Shown here one piece after another: positions 8,367-15,744 of a stretch of 64,000 nt of DNA; position 1 is the stretch's first letter; each line of letters opens with the position of its first letter. This DNA is from Methylotenera_A sp963701715. GTDB lineage: Bacteria > Pseudomonadota > Gammaproteobacteria > Burkholderiales > Methylophilaceae. The stretch covers positions 372,001-436,000 of the forward strand of contig CAVPAX010000004.1 in assembly GCA_963701715.1 (NCBI GenBank), in the 5' to 3' direction. Under the pieces are notes generated by a model. The model did not search any database. It was given only the letters and a program-made list of their open reading frames with translations, and had not been told where the DNA came from. The translations under genes and the position numbers were made by a program.

Positions 8367-9785
8367 CTATGGTTGCTGATGCACCCACTCGATGAGCGCA
8401 TCCTGTGCAGTTTTACTAGCGTCTGCTTTTGCATGGTTTACCATCATCACCAGTACATGGCGATGGTTATTCGCATCAATCACATACCCAGCAATCGCAC
8501 TCACGCCGTCTATTGAGCCGGTTTTAAGATGTGCGCGGCCATTTGATCGGCTATCATTTAAACGTTTTTTTACCGTACCATCTTGAGACAGAATGGGCAA
8601 TGAAGCCATGAATTCCGGCATAACAGGGCTGTTGTAAGCGCTTACCAACATATGTCCTAAATGTTCCGCACTGATGCGCTCGATGCGCGACAACCCAGAA
8701 CCATTTTCAACAACCAATTCATCAAAGTTCAGCCCTCTATCAGTTAGCCAGGTATTTATGGCAGCTATGCCTTTGGCTTCTGTCGCTGGTATTCCATTTA
8801 TCTCAGCTGCAATAGTCAATAGTAGCTGCCGAGCCATTAGATTATTGCTCCATTTGTTAACATCACGAATCACATACCCTAATGGATCAGACAGCTGCTC
8901 AAGCACTTTAATCGCGCTGCTTGGCGTATCTTGCAACCTGAGCTTTCCTTTAAACTTACCTCCAAGTTCATGCCATAATTTTTTAAATGTGTAGAACGCA
9001 TATTTCTCGTCATCAAACACACTCAGCTCAAGATAACGCACTCCGCACTCTGGAGAAAAAGTACCGCTAAATGTCACAGCCACCTTATTTTCGTCGGCTT
9101 TAACAGTGTATCCAAATCGGCTACGCCATTCGCCACAGTCACCATTTTTCAGCTTCATATTATTGATAATCTGGATTTCTGGCAGCTCGAACTCTTGGCT
9201 GACATTCACGCCCGCTTCTGTGGCGATAAATCTAAAACTAGTGCTACGGCCATTTACCAGGAACGCGCTTGGCTCAGCGTTATAAGCGCGCCAAGTCTCA
9301 TTGTCAAAGGTGCGCTGCTGACCTAAACTTTTTGCAAAATAACTTTTATCAAATATCAAATCACCTTTAATATCCGTGATACCCGCTTGTCGCAAACTCA
9401 TCAGCAAACGCCAAAACTCTTGCGCCTTAAAACTTGGATCACCATAACCTTTAATAATTAAATTACCATCCAGTACGCCTTTTTTAAAAATATTTTTTTT
9501 AACTTTACCATCACGATAAACTTCAGTTCTCCAGCGATAGTTGGGTGTAAGCAAGTCCAGTGCAGCGTGTGTAGTGATTAGCTTCATCACTGATGCAGGA
9601 TTCATGCCCTTATCCGCATTATGGCTCAGGATAGGGCTATCGCTCTCAACCGCCTGGACATACACCGCCACATTTTGCTGCGGAATTCCGGCATTACTGA
9701 GTGCATCTGCAACAGTACCAGGGAGCTCCGCATACCCAATCAACCAGAACAACATCAAGCTTATGAAAATTGAAAACCTTTTCAT
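8367..9785 (-). CDS. dacB: D-alanyl-D-alanine carboxypeptidase/endopeptidase, PBP4 type
   Basis: This 472-residue class C low-molecular-weight penicillin-binding protein cleaves terminal D-Ala or DD-crosslinks in periplasmic peptidoglycan. A signal peptide spans about residues 1-20. The serine-hydrolase motifs are Ser65-x-x-Lys68 (SVMK), SNN in KWSNNLMAR, and KTG in LKTGSIDG. The ~230-residue insertion between the first two motifs, containing the extra PBP4 domains, is present. Its ATG overlaps the bioA stop codon (ATGA), so the two are probably co-transcribed although functionally unrelated. Confidence 0.92.
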   Translation of the reverse strand: MKRFSIFISLMLFWLIGYAELPGTVADALSNAGIPQQNVAVYVQAVESDSPILSHNADKGMNPASVMKLITTHAALDLLTPNYRWRTEVYRDGKVKKNIFKKGVLDGNLIIKGYGDPSFKAQEFWRLLMSLRQAGITDIKGDLIFDKSYFAKSLGQQRTFDNETWRAYNAEPSAFLVNGRSTSFRFIATEAGVNVSQEFELPEIQIINNMKLKNGDCGEWRSRFGYTVKADENKVAVTFSGTFSPECGVRYLELSVFDDEKYAFYTFKKLWHELGGKFKGKLRLQDTPSSAIKVLEQLSDPLGYVIRDVNKWSNNLMARQLLLTIAAEINGIPATEAKGIAAINTWLTDRGLNFDELVVENGSGLSRIERISAEHLGHMLVSAYNSPVMPEFMASLPILSQDGTVKKRLNDSRSNGRAHLKTGSIDGVSAIAGYVIDANNHRHVLVMMVNHAKADASKTAQDALIEWVHQQP

Positions 9786-11086
9786 AACGTACTTTTAACC
9801 GCCTGTTTAGTTACATCTACCATAAAATCAATTTCTGCTTCTGTAATAGTATATGGCGGCATCCAATAGACCGTGTTACCAATCGGACGCAACAACAATC
9901 CCAGCTTCGTTGCAGTCTGGTAACATTGCCTTGAAAACTGAGTGTTTTGTGTAATAACATCAAAAGCGAATATCATGCCCTGACAGCGTAAATTACAGGT
10001 TGGCAAGTCAGTAAGCACTTGCATTTTGGCTTGAATAAATGCAGATTTTTCATGATTTTTCCGGATTACATCATCTGCCTCAAAAATTGCCAAAGTCGCC
10101 AATGCTGCACTACAAGCTAACGGATTGCCGGTATAGCTATGGCTGTGCAAAAAGCCTCTTACTGTGCTGTCATCATAAAAAGCCTGATAGATTTTATCTT
10201 TTGTTAACACAACAGATAGAGGCAAGTAACCACCTGTTATCCCCTTTGACAAACAAATAAAGTCCGCTTTAACCTGAGCCTGTTCGCTAGCAAACATTGT
10301 TCCGGTACGACCGAAACCTACCGCGATTTCATCTGCAATGAGATGTATCTCATATTTACTGCATATCTCGCGCGCTTTGGCCAAGTACACAGGGTGATAC
10401 ATACCCATACCCGCTGCACATTGCACTAGTGGCTCGATAATAAAAGCCGCCAACTCTTCATGATGGTCACTCAGGTATTTTTCTAAATCTTCCGCACATC
10501 GCAATGCATAACTTTCTGCACTTTCATTATCTTTGGCTAATCGCCAGTCTGGACAAGACATTTGCGCAGACTGCATTAACAACGGTGCATATGTATCCTT
10601 AAAAATAGTCACATCGGTGACACTCAAAGCCCCTAGCGTTTCGCCATGGTAGCTGTTCTGAAGGCTGATAAATTTGGTTTTGTTTGATTTGCCGGTATTA
10701 CGCCAATAGTGAAAACTCATCTTTAGCGCAATTTCCGTTGCACTTGCACCATCACTGGCATAAAACGCGTGGCCCAAGCCAGTTAGGTTTCCTAACTTCT
10801 CTGACAACTCTATAACAGGCGTATGCGTAAACCCCGCCAACATGACATGCTCTAAGGTATCTAACTGTTGCTTGATCGCGTCTTTTATCCGCGGATTATT
10901 ATGCCCAAACAGATTCACCCACCAACTGCTTATAGCATCTAAATAACGCTTTCCTTCAGCATCATAAAGCCACACTCCCTCACCACGCTGTATTGGAATA
11001 AGCGGATAAATCTCGTGCTGCTTCATCTGCGTGCACGGGTGCCACACTGATTCCAAACTACGGCTAAGAAGGGTTTGATTGGTCAT
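9782..11086 (-). CDS. bioA: BioA, adenosylmethionine-8-amino-7-oxononanoate aminotransferase
   Basis: This 434-residue PLP enzyme converts 7-keto-8-aminopelargonate to 7,8-diaminopelargonate, using S-adenosylmethionine as amino donor, in biotin synthesis. Seen: WHPCTQMK near the start, the substrate-side SSWWVNLFGH, a glycine-containing phosphate-binding region (SDGASATEIALK), Asp in IADEIAVGFGRTG and the Schiff-base Lys in LSKGITGGYLPL. These are BioA rather than generic ornithine-aminotransferase features. No other bio genes lie nearby, and I found no BirA-type operator upstream. Confidence 0.93.
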   Translation of the reverse strand: MTNQTLLSRSLESVWHPCTQMKQHEIYPLIPIQRGEGVWLYDAEGKRYLDAISSWWVNLFGHNNPRIKDAIKQQLDTLEHVMLAGFTHTPVIELSEKLGNLTGLGHAFYASDGASATEIALKMSFHYWRNTGKSNKTKFISLQNSYHGETLGALSVTDVTIFKDTYAPLLMQSAQMSCPDWRLAKDNESAESYALRCAEDLEKYLSDHHEELAAFIIEPLVQCAAGMGMYHPVYLAKAREICSKYEIHLIADEIAVGFGRTGTMFASEQAQVKADFICLSKGITGGYLPLSVVLTKDKIYQAFYDDSTVRGFLHSHSYTGNPLACSAALATLAIFEADDVIRKNHEKSAFIQAKMQVLTDLPTCNLRCQGMIFAFDVITQNTQFSRQCYQTATKLGLLLRPIGNTVYWMPPYTITEAEIDFMVDVTKQAVKSTL

Positions 11087-11188
11087 ATTGAATTCAAATT
11101 TAATACTAAAACAAACAAGTAGTTATTATGCCTTACCCTTGCTCAGAATGGCAGAACCTCAATTCAGCGCTGCTTTATTCCAAATACA

Positions 11189-11237
11189 ATTGATTAATTT
11201 ATATTTGTAACATATTGATTATATTGATTTGTATTGA
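11189..11237. repeat. Phased ATTGATT repeats between bioA and a divergent lipoprotein gene
   Basis: ATTGATT occurs at 11189, 11214 and 11223, and ATTGA again at 11233. The last three are spaced 9-10 bp, one helical turn. The final unit overlaps the -35 element of the plus-strand promoter. A regulator site or an intrinsically curved AT-rich stretch are both possible. Confidence 0.35.
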
Positions 11238-11262
11238 CAGGGTTTTATAAAATAGATAAGCT
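11234..11262 (+). promoter_or_regulatory. Probable sigma-70 promoter of the DUF3568 gene
   Basis: A perfect -35 TTGACA at 11234-11239 is followed after 17 bp by a weak -10, TAAGCT. The predicted transcript would start about 30 bp before the gene. The -10 assignment is uncertain. Confidence 0.4.
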
Positions 11263-11301
11263 AGTTATCCATAATAACGAATGATTATAAGGTGGGCTGA
11301 A

Positions 11302-11709
11302 ATGCGATATTTTTGCTTGGCTTTGCTTATATTGATTGCTGCACCGATATTATCAGGGTGCGTAGCAGCCGCTACCTCTGCAGCAGGAATGGGCGGATCT
11401 GCGGCAATCACACATACGATGAATGGCATAACCTATCGTACCTTCACCGCACCGCCTGCCAAAGTCAGAGTTGCGACCATTCGCGCATTAGAGCGTATGC
11501 AAATCACACTAATCTCGGACAGTAAGCAGGATAAAAGCAATATCCGTTACGTCACTGCAAAAACCAGCGAACGGAAAATCGAAATACAGCTAGAGCCTAT
11601 CAGCCCTAACACCACACGCATGCGTGTAATCGCTAAAGGCTCTGGAATTTTCTACGACGCTTCTACGGCCGAAGAAATTATCCAGCAAACAAAAATATCT
11701 TTAGGCTAA
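11302..11709 (+). CDS. DUF3568-type lipoprotein
   Basis: This 135-residue predicted lipoprotein has an N-terminal hydrophobic signal ending in the lipobox LSGC (Cys20), an Ala/Gly-rich linker, and a C-terminal alpha/beta domain with strands such as RMRVIAKGS. It fits the DUF3568 family, of unknown function. The start is ATG 11302 because AGGTGGG lies five bases upstream; the frame is open from 11281, which would disrupt the signal peptide. It converges with an unknown gene 15 bp downstream. Confidence 0.75.
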   Translation: MRYFCLALLILIAAPILSGCVAAATSAAGMGGSAAITHTMNGITYRTFTAPPAKVRVATIRALERMQITLISDSKQDKSNIRYVTAKTSERKIEIQLEPISPNTTRMRVIAKGSGIFYDASTAEEIIQQTKISLG

Positions 11710-11724
11710 TTAGCTGCCAAAGCT

Positions 11725-12300
11725 CTAATGCAGCACCTTTTTAGCGCCCACATCCGCCTCCAACGGCAGCTGTACTTGAGCTTGAACTAGCACACCCATA
11801 TCCCAAGCAGCCTCCTTAGTAGTTAATTGCAACATGCTGCACAGCGCCAAAATAAGTTCCTGTGTTAGTTTCATGCGTACACTAATACCTTCCAGACAAG
11901 GGAATTCAAGGGCTGGCAATTTTTTCTCATATGTGATTAGCAACACATCCATTGCCAGCATAGCGCCATCATGAACAATCTCTTTGCGGGGTTGGTATTC
12001 TGTAGAAAAATCCATCTTTTGCAACTTTTCAGCCAAGCGCATTTCTTGCTTAAACTGTTCAACCGCCTGCCCAGGCACTGCATCTGTTTGAATAGATGTT
12101 GCCGATGGAATATGCACTTGGTCATTCAGTAATTGCCAAACCCGTCTAGTAATTCGATAAGTAAGCCAAACCAATAACTCCGTGTTATCAGCCAGCCCTA
12201 CCCGCAATAACAACCGATCCTGCTCGGCGCTATATCTTAGATTAAGTTGCTGAATCGCTGCCTCAGGTTTACCTTCGACCGAAACATTTTGTTTTGTCAA
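11725..12300 (-). CDS. Conserved hypothetical protein, 191 aa
   Basis: I do not recognise this protein. It is soluble-looking, with no signal peptide or membrane segment. The N-terminal half contains LRYSAEQDRLLLRVGL and the arginine-rich helix LTYRITRRVWQLL. The C-terminal half contains a Leu-rich helix, MKLTQELILALCSML. The strand-rich opening suggests a small beta domain. It lies between a convergent DUF3568 gene and the divergent groESL operon. The coding region is complete, with base composition like its neighbours. Confidence 0.7.
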   Translation of the reverse strand: MTKQNVSVEGKPEAAIQQLNLRYSAEQDRLLLRVGLADNTELLVWLTYRITRRVWQLLNDQVHIPSATSIQTDAVPGQAVEQFKQEMRLAEKLQKMDFSTEYQPRKEIVHDGAMLAMDVLLITYEKKLPALEFPCLEGISVRMKLTQELILALCSMLQLTTKEAAWDMGVLVQAQVQLPLEADVGAKKVLH

Positions 12301-12344
12301 AATATATTCCCATCAATTTCAAGTACCATTATTTATCAATAATG

Positions 12345-12374
12345 CCCTTGAAAAAATAAATTCAATCCCAATTT
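12345..12374 (+). promoter_or_regulatory. Heat-shock (sigma-32-type) promoter of groESL
   Basis: CCCTTGAAA (12345-12353), a 13-bp spacer and CCCAATTT (12367-12374) match the sigma-32 consensus CTTGAAA-N13-CCCCATnT with one main deviation. It lies immediately upstream of, and just abuts, the CIRCE operator. Confidence 0.7.
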
Positions 12375-12400
12375 TAGCAATCTAGGGCTACGAGTGCTAA
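12374..12400 (+). promoter_or_regulatory. CIRCE operator (HrcA binding site)
   Basis: TTAGCAATC - nine bases - GAGTGCTAA matches the CIRCE consensus (TTAGCACTC-N9-GAGTGCTAA) with one mismatch in the left half. HrcA repression of groESL is therefore expected alongside sigma-32 activation. hrcA itself is not in the window. Confidence 0.9.
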
Positions 12401-12461
12401 AATGCCGTATTGCCTAAGCAATTTTTAACAACTTATATAGTAACCTATTAGGAGAAATTGA

Positions 12462-12749
12462 ATGAAAATTCGTCCATTACACGATCGCGTTATTGTAAAA
12501 CGCTCCGAAGAAGAACGCACTACAGCGTCAGGCATCGTCATTCCAGACTCTGCCACAGAAAAACCAGATCAAGGCGTAGTTAAAGCAGTTGGCAGCGGCA
12601 AACGTGATGACAGCGGCAAAATTATTGCGCTAGATGTAAAAGTTGGCGACAAAGTTCTATTTGGCAAATATGCAGGCCAAACTGTAAAAGTTGACGGCGA
12701 AGAACTGCTTGTGATGCGTGAAGAAGACATCATGGCAATCGTCGAATAA
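12462..12749 (+). CDS. groES: GroES co-chaperonin
   Basis: This 95-residue 10-kDa chaperonin forms the heptameric lid of GroEL. It begins MKIRPLHDRVIVKR, carries the mobile loop around residues 16-32 (EEERTTASGIVIPD) that binds GroEL, and contains the roof-hairpin region near residue 50. The ATG is preceded by AGGAGAAATTGA. groEL follows after 32 bp with its own strong ribosome binding site. Expression should respond to heat through the sigma-32-type promoter and CIRCE operator directly upstream. Confidence 0.98.
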   Translation: MKIRPLHDRVIVKRSEEERTTASGIVIPDSATEKPDQGVVKAVGSGKRDDSGKIIALDVKVGDKVLFGKYAGQTVKVDGEELLVMREEDIMAIVE

Positions 12750-12781
12750 TTAATAACCCTTAAGAATTTAGGAGAAATCAT

Positions 12782-14422
12782 ATGGCAGCAAAAGACGTAA
12801 GATTCGGCGATGAAGTTCGTCACAAGATGGTGGCAGGCGTGAACGTTCTCGCTAACGCAGTTAAAGTAACTTTAGGCCCTAAAGGCCGCAATGTAGTATT
12901 AGAGCGCTCATTCGGTGCGCCAACTATCACCAAAGACGGCGTTTCTGTTGCAAAAGAGATCGAACTCAAAGACAAGTTCGAAAATATGGGCGCACAAATG
13001 GTGAAAGAAGTGGCTTCTAAAACTTCTGACATCGCAGGTGACGGTACAACGACAGCGACTGTTCTTGCTCAAGCGATTATTCGTGAAGGCATGAAATCGG
13101 TTGCTGCTGGCATGAACCCAATGGATTTGAAACGCGGCATTGACAAAGCTGTTGAAGCGGCGATTGCGGATTTGAAATCACAATCTAAACCATGTACAAC
13201 CAGCAAAGAAATCGCGCAAGTAGGCTCTATTTCAGCAAACTCTGATTCCTCTATTGGCCAAATCATTGCTGATGCGATGGATAAAGTGGGTAAAGAAGGC
13301 GTAATTACTGTTGAAGACGGTTCAGGCTTGAGCAATGAATTAGACGTGGTTGAAGGTATGCAGTTTGACCGTGGCTACTTGTCGCCTTACTTCATCAACA
13401 ACGCTGAGCGTCAAATCGCTTTGATGGACAATCCTTTCGTGTTGTTACATGACAAAAAAATCTCCAACATTCGTGATTTATTGCCAACATTGGAACAAGT
13501 GGCTAAATCTGGTCGTCCATTGTTAATTATTGCAGAAGATGTTGATGGTGAAGCATTGGCTACTTTGGTGGTAAATAACATTCGCGGCATCCTGAAAACC
13601 GTTGCAGTTAAAGCACCTGGCTTTGGTGATCGTCGTAAAGCCATGTTGGAAGATATCGCCATTTTGACAGGCGGCACTGTGATTGCAGACGAAGTTGGTT
13701 TGAAACTTGAAAACGTGAAGTTGGAAGATTTAGGCTCAGCAAAACGTATTGAAGTAGGCAAAGAAAACACCATCATCATTGATGGCGCTGGTCATGAAGC
13801 CAATATCAAATCACGTATTACTCAAATCAAAACCCAAATCGAAGAAGCGACAAGTGACTACGACCGTGAAAAGCTGCAAGAACGTGTGGCCAAGCTGGCT
13901 GGCGGTGTTGCAGTGATCAAGGTTGGTGCAACGACCGAAATCGAGATGAAAGAGAAAAAAGCACGTGTAGAAGATGCATTACACGCAACACGCGCTGCAG
14001 TTGAAGAAGGCATCGTAGCCGGCGGCGGCGTTGCATTGATTCGTGCACGTGCTGCAATCGCCAAAGTCAAAGGTGACAACCACGACCAAGATGCAGGCGT
14101 GAAAATTGTGTTACGCGCTGTTGAAGAGCCATTACGCCAGATCGTAGCTAATGCAGGTGTAGAACCATCAGTGGTTGTAAACAACGTAGAAGCAGGTAAA
14201 GGCAACTATGGTTACAACGCCGCGAATGAAACTTACGGTGATATGATAGAAATGGGTATTCTTGACCCAACCAAAGTCACACGTTCTGCATTGCAAAACG
14301 CAGCTTCTGTGGCCGGCCTGATGCTGACTACCGACTGCATGGTAGCAGAACTGCCGAAAGATGACGCTCCTGCTATGCCTGATATGGGCGGCGGCATGGG
14401 TGGCATGGGCGGAATGATGTAA
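12782..14422 (+). CDS. groEL: GroEL chaperonin
   Basis: This 546-residue 60-kDa chaperonin folds substrates in a tetradecameric, ATP-driven cage with GroES. The ATP-binding segment GDGTTTATVLAQ (near residues 86-97) and the equatorial-domain GGGVALIRA segment are intact. The C-terminus ends in the repeated Gly-Gly-Met tail typical of GroEL, and the length matches proteobacterial orthologues. AGGAGAAATCAT precedes the ATG. A strong terminator follows. This appears to be the single housekeeping copy in view. Confidence 0.98.
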   Translation: MAAKDVRFGDEVRHKMVAGVNVLANAVKVTLGPKGRNVVLERSFGAPTITKDGVSVAKEIELKDKFENMGAQMVKEVASKTSDIAGDGTTTATVLAQAIIREGMKSVAAGMNPMDLKRGIDKAVEAAIADLKSQSKPCTTSKEIAQVGSISANSDSSIGQIIADAMDKVGKEGVITVEDGSGLSNELDVVEGMQFDRGYLSPYFINNAERQIALMDNPFVLLHDKKISNIRDLLPTLEQVAKSGRPLLIIAEDVDGEALATLVVNNIRGILKTVAVKAPGFGDRRKAMLEDIAILTGGTVIADEVGLKLENVKLEDLGSAKRIEVGKENTIIIDGAGHEANIKSRITQIKTQIEEATSDYDREKLQERVAKLAGGVAVIKVGATTEIEMKEKKARVEDALHATRAAVEEGIVAGGGVALIRARAAIAKVKGDNHDQDAGVKIVLRAVEEPLRQIVANAGVEPSVVVNNVEAGKGNYGYNAANETYGDMIEMGILDPTKVTRSALQNAASVAGLMLTTDCMVAELPKDDAPAMPDMGGGMGGMGGMM

Positions 14423-14447
14423 CTCTGCCTTTTGTTTGCAGCTCTTC

Positions 14448-14481
14448 AAAAGGCCTCGCATCTGCGAGGCCTTTTTCTTTT
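14448..14481 (+). terminator. Rho-independent terminator of groESL
   Basis: AAAGGCCTCGCA and TGCGAGGCCTTT form a perfect 12-bp stem around a TC loop, followed by TTCTTTT. Confidence 0.92.
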
Positions 14482-14497
14482 ATCTCAACACCTTAAA

Positions 14498-14526
14498 TTG
14501 TTTGAATTGTTGCAATCTTATATAAA
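14498..14526 (+). promoter_or_regulatory. Probable sigma-70 promoter of the DUF4239 gene
   Basis: TTGTTT (14498-14503) and TATAAA (14521-14526) are separated by exactly 17 bp. The transcript would have a ~65-base leader before the ATG at 14599. Confidence 0.5.
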
Positions 14527-14598
14527 ACCTGTAGTCTTTTATGCATATCCTCAGGCAGTATAAATACTAATAACTTTACAAATAATCCCGAGCTAATC

Positions 14599-15408
14599 AT
14601 GAAAGTAATTATGTACAATCAGAGCAGTGTGCTAATCGCCTTAGTTCTTTTAGGGTGCATGGTCATCGCCATTGAGCTTGGATACCGATTAGGTCTTAAG
14701 GCACAGAATAGTGCAAGTGAATCATATAGACAGCATATCGATGCCGTACAAACTTCCTTGCTTGGAATTCTCGCTCTGCTAATCGCCTTTACTTTTTCGA
14801 TTGCACTGCAGCGTTTTGATAGTCGCAGCGAAGCGGTAGTGGATGAAGCCAATGCAATTGGCACAGCGTATCTTCGCACGCAATTACTCCCAACCTCTGT
14901 TCGTGGTGAAGCTCAACAGTCACTACGTTATTACCTCAGTCTGCGCGTAAAAGCAAGCACTATTCCTCTTGATAACCAAATTGCAAGAGACGCAATTCTC
15001 CTGAAAGCCAATCAAACTCTCAATACTTTGTGGCATTATGCTATACAGGCCGCGAAAGAAGATGCAAGACCTGTTATGTCAGGTTTGTTCATTCAATCTT
15101 TGAATGAGCTCATTGACTCATTTGGAAGGCGTACTGCGACAATCGACAGACATGTCCCTGAAGCAGTATTATTTCTTCTTTGTACGGCATTTGTCGTAAC
15201 GGGGAGCGTTATTGGATTCTCCGTCGGCATCACCAGCCACCGGCCATCTTTTGTAAGCTACATCATGGTTGGGCTTATCGTTCTGCTTGTGTTCATCATC
15301 ATCGACCTTGACCATCCACGGCGTGGCTTAATTCAGGTGAGCCAAAAAAGGCTTATTGAGTTACAGTCATCTGTCAATGCGGAACAAAAAAGCGACCGTC
15401 TAAAGTAG
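14599..15408 (+). CDS. DUF4239 (bestrophin-like) membrane protein
   Basis: This 269-residue inner-membrane protein has four predicted hydrophobic segments: about residues 9-28 and 50-69 at the N-terminus and 188-210 and 218-237 near the C-terminus, with a soluble helical region between. It shows the DUF4239 hallmarks DEANAIGTAYLR after the second segment and DLDHPRRGLIQVS after the fourth. The family is distantly related to bestrophin anion channels, but transport has not been shown for it as far as I know. The start could also be the Met six codons in. It is monocistronic, and a small RNA gene lies beyond it on the other strand. Confidence 0.8.
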   Translation: MKVIMYNQSSVLIALVLLGCMVIAIELGYRLGLKAQNSASESYRQHIDAVQTSLLGILALLIAFTFSIALQRFDSRSEAVVDEANAIGTAYLRTQLLPTSVRGEAQQSLRYYLSLRVKASTIPLDNQIARDAILLKANQTLNTLWHYAIQAAKEDARPVMSGLFIQSLNELIDSFGRRTATIDRHVPEAVLFLLCTAFVVTGSVIGFSVGITSHRPSFVSYIMVGLIVLLVFIIIDLDHPRRGLIQVSQKRLIELQSSVNAEQKSDRLK

Positions 15409-15537
15409 GCATCATAAGTACTGATGGAAACCAACATCTTAGTTAAACGGCACAATTGCAATGTTAAAAAAACTATTGTGGCAAAATTACACTTGGTTTA
15501 CACTTCGATGCAAGTCAGTTACAAATTGACAAAGCCC

Positions 15538-15574
15538 AAAAAAAGCCCCGATTCAAGGGGAATAAAATCGGGGC
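15538..15574 (-). terminator. Intrinsic terminator of the minus-strand small RNA
   Basis: A 9-bp GC-rich stem (GCCCCGATT/AATCGGGGC) is followed on the minus strand by seven T residues. No coding gene on that strand ends here, so the terminator implies an RNA gene between it and uvrD. Confidence 0.8.
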
Positions 15575-15670
15575 AAAATGCCTCATCGTCTAAGGCTTCC
15601 GCTCAGGGAGGAAAGAAGCGGAAAGATATCAAAGTCTGAACTTTGCTACCATGCAAATTCAGACTAATGC
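15538..15670 (-). ncRNA. Candidate structured small RNA with anti-SD loop
   Basis: The 336-bp gap between the DUF4239 gene and uvrD is not empty: read on the minus strand it holds four consecutive hairpins. H1 (15665-15633) has AGTCTGAA/TTCAGACT plus an inner TTTGC/GCAAA stem and a six-base loop. H2 (15623-15597) pairs TTCCGCT with AGCGGAA and exposes the loop TCTTTCCTCCCTG, which is complementary to Shine-Dalgarno sequences. H3 (15596-15580) is a short GCCT/AGGC hairpin. H4 (15574-15545) pairs GCCCCGATT with AATCGGGGC and is followed by seven U residues, a good intrinsic terminator. Together this is the layout of a trans-acting regulatory RNA of about 130 nt. I could not place a convincing promoter upstream of H1, so the 5' end is approximate. 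The remainder of the gap, 15409-15537, shows nothing I can name. Confidence 0.6.
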
Positions 15671-15744
15671 CTTTTGCCTTAGTTCCAACTATTTCACACT
15701 TTTTTCCTAATAATTTTCATCATCAGCCATGCGATAATAGCGTC

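Noticed and set aside
11087..11280. BirA operator upstream of bioA
   Set aside because: I found no TTGTAAAC...GTTTACAA-type dyad; only AT-rich repeats are present.
15424..15639. 71-codon open frame after the DUF4239 gene
   Set aside because: It runs across the small-RNA hairpins, has no convincing ribosome binding site, and its Lys/Ser-rich product looks like translated structured RNA.
15643..15744. N-terminal extension of uvrD
   Set aside because: The 34 extra residues are unlike UvrD homologues and overlap hairpin H1; homology begins at the ATG at 15745.
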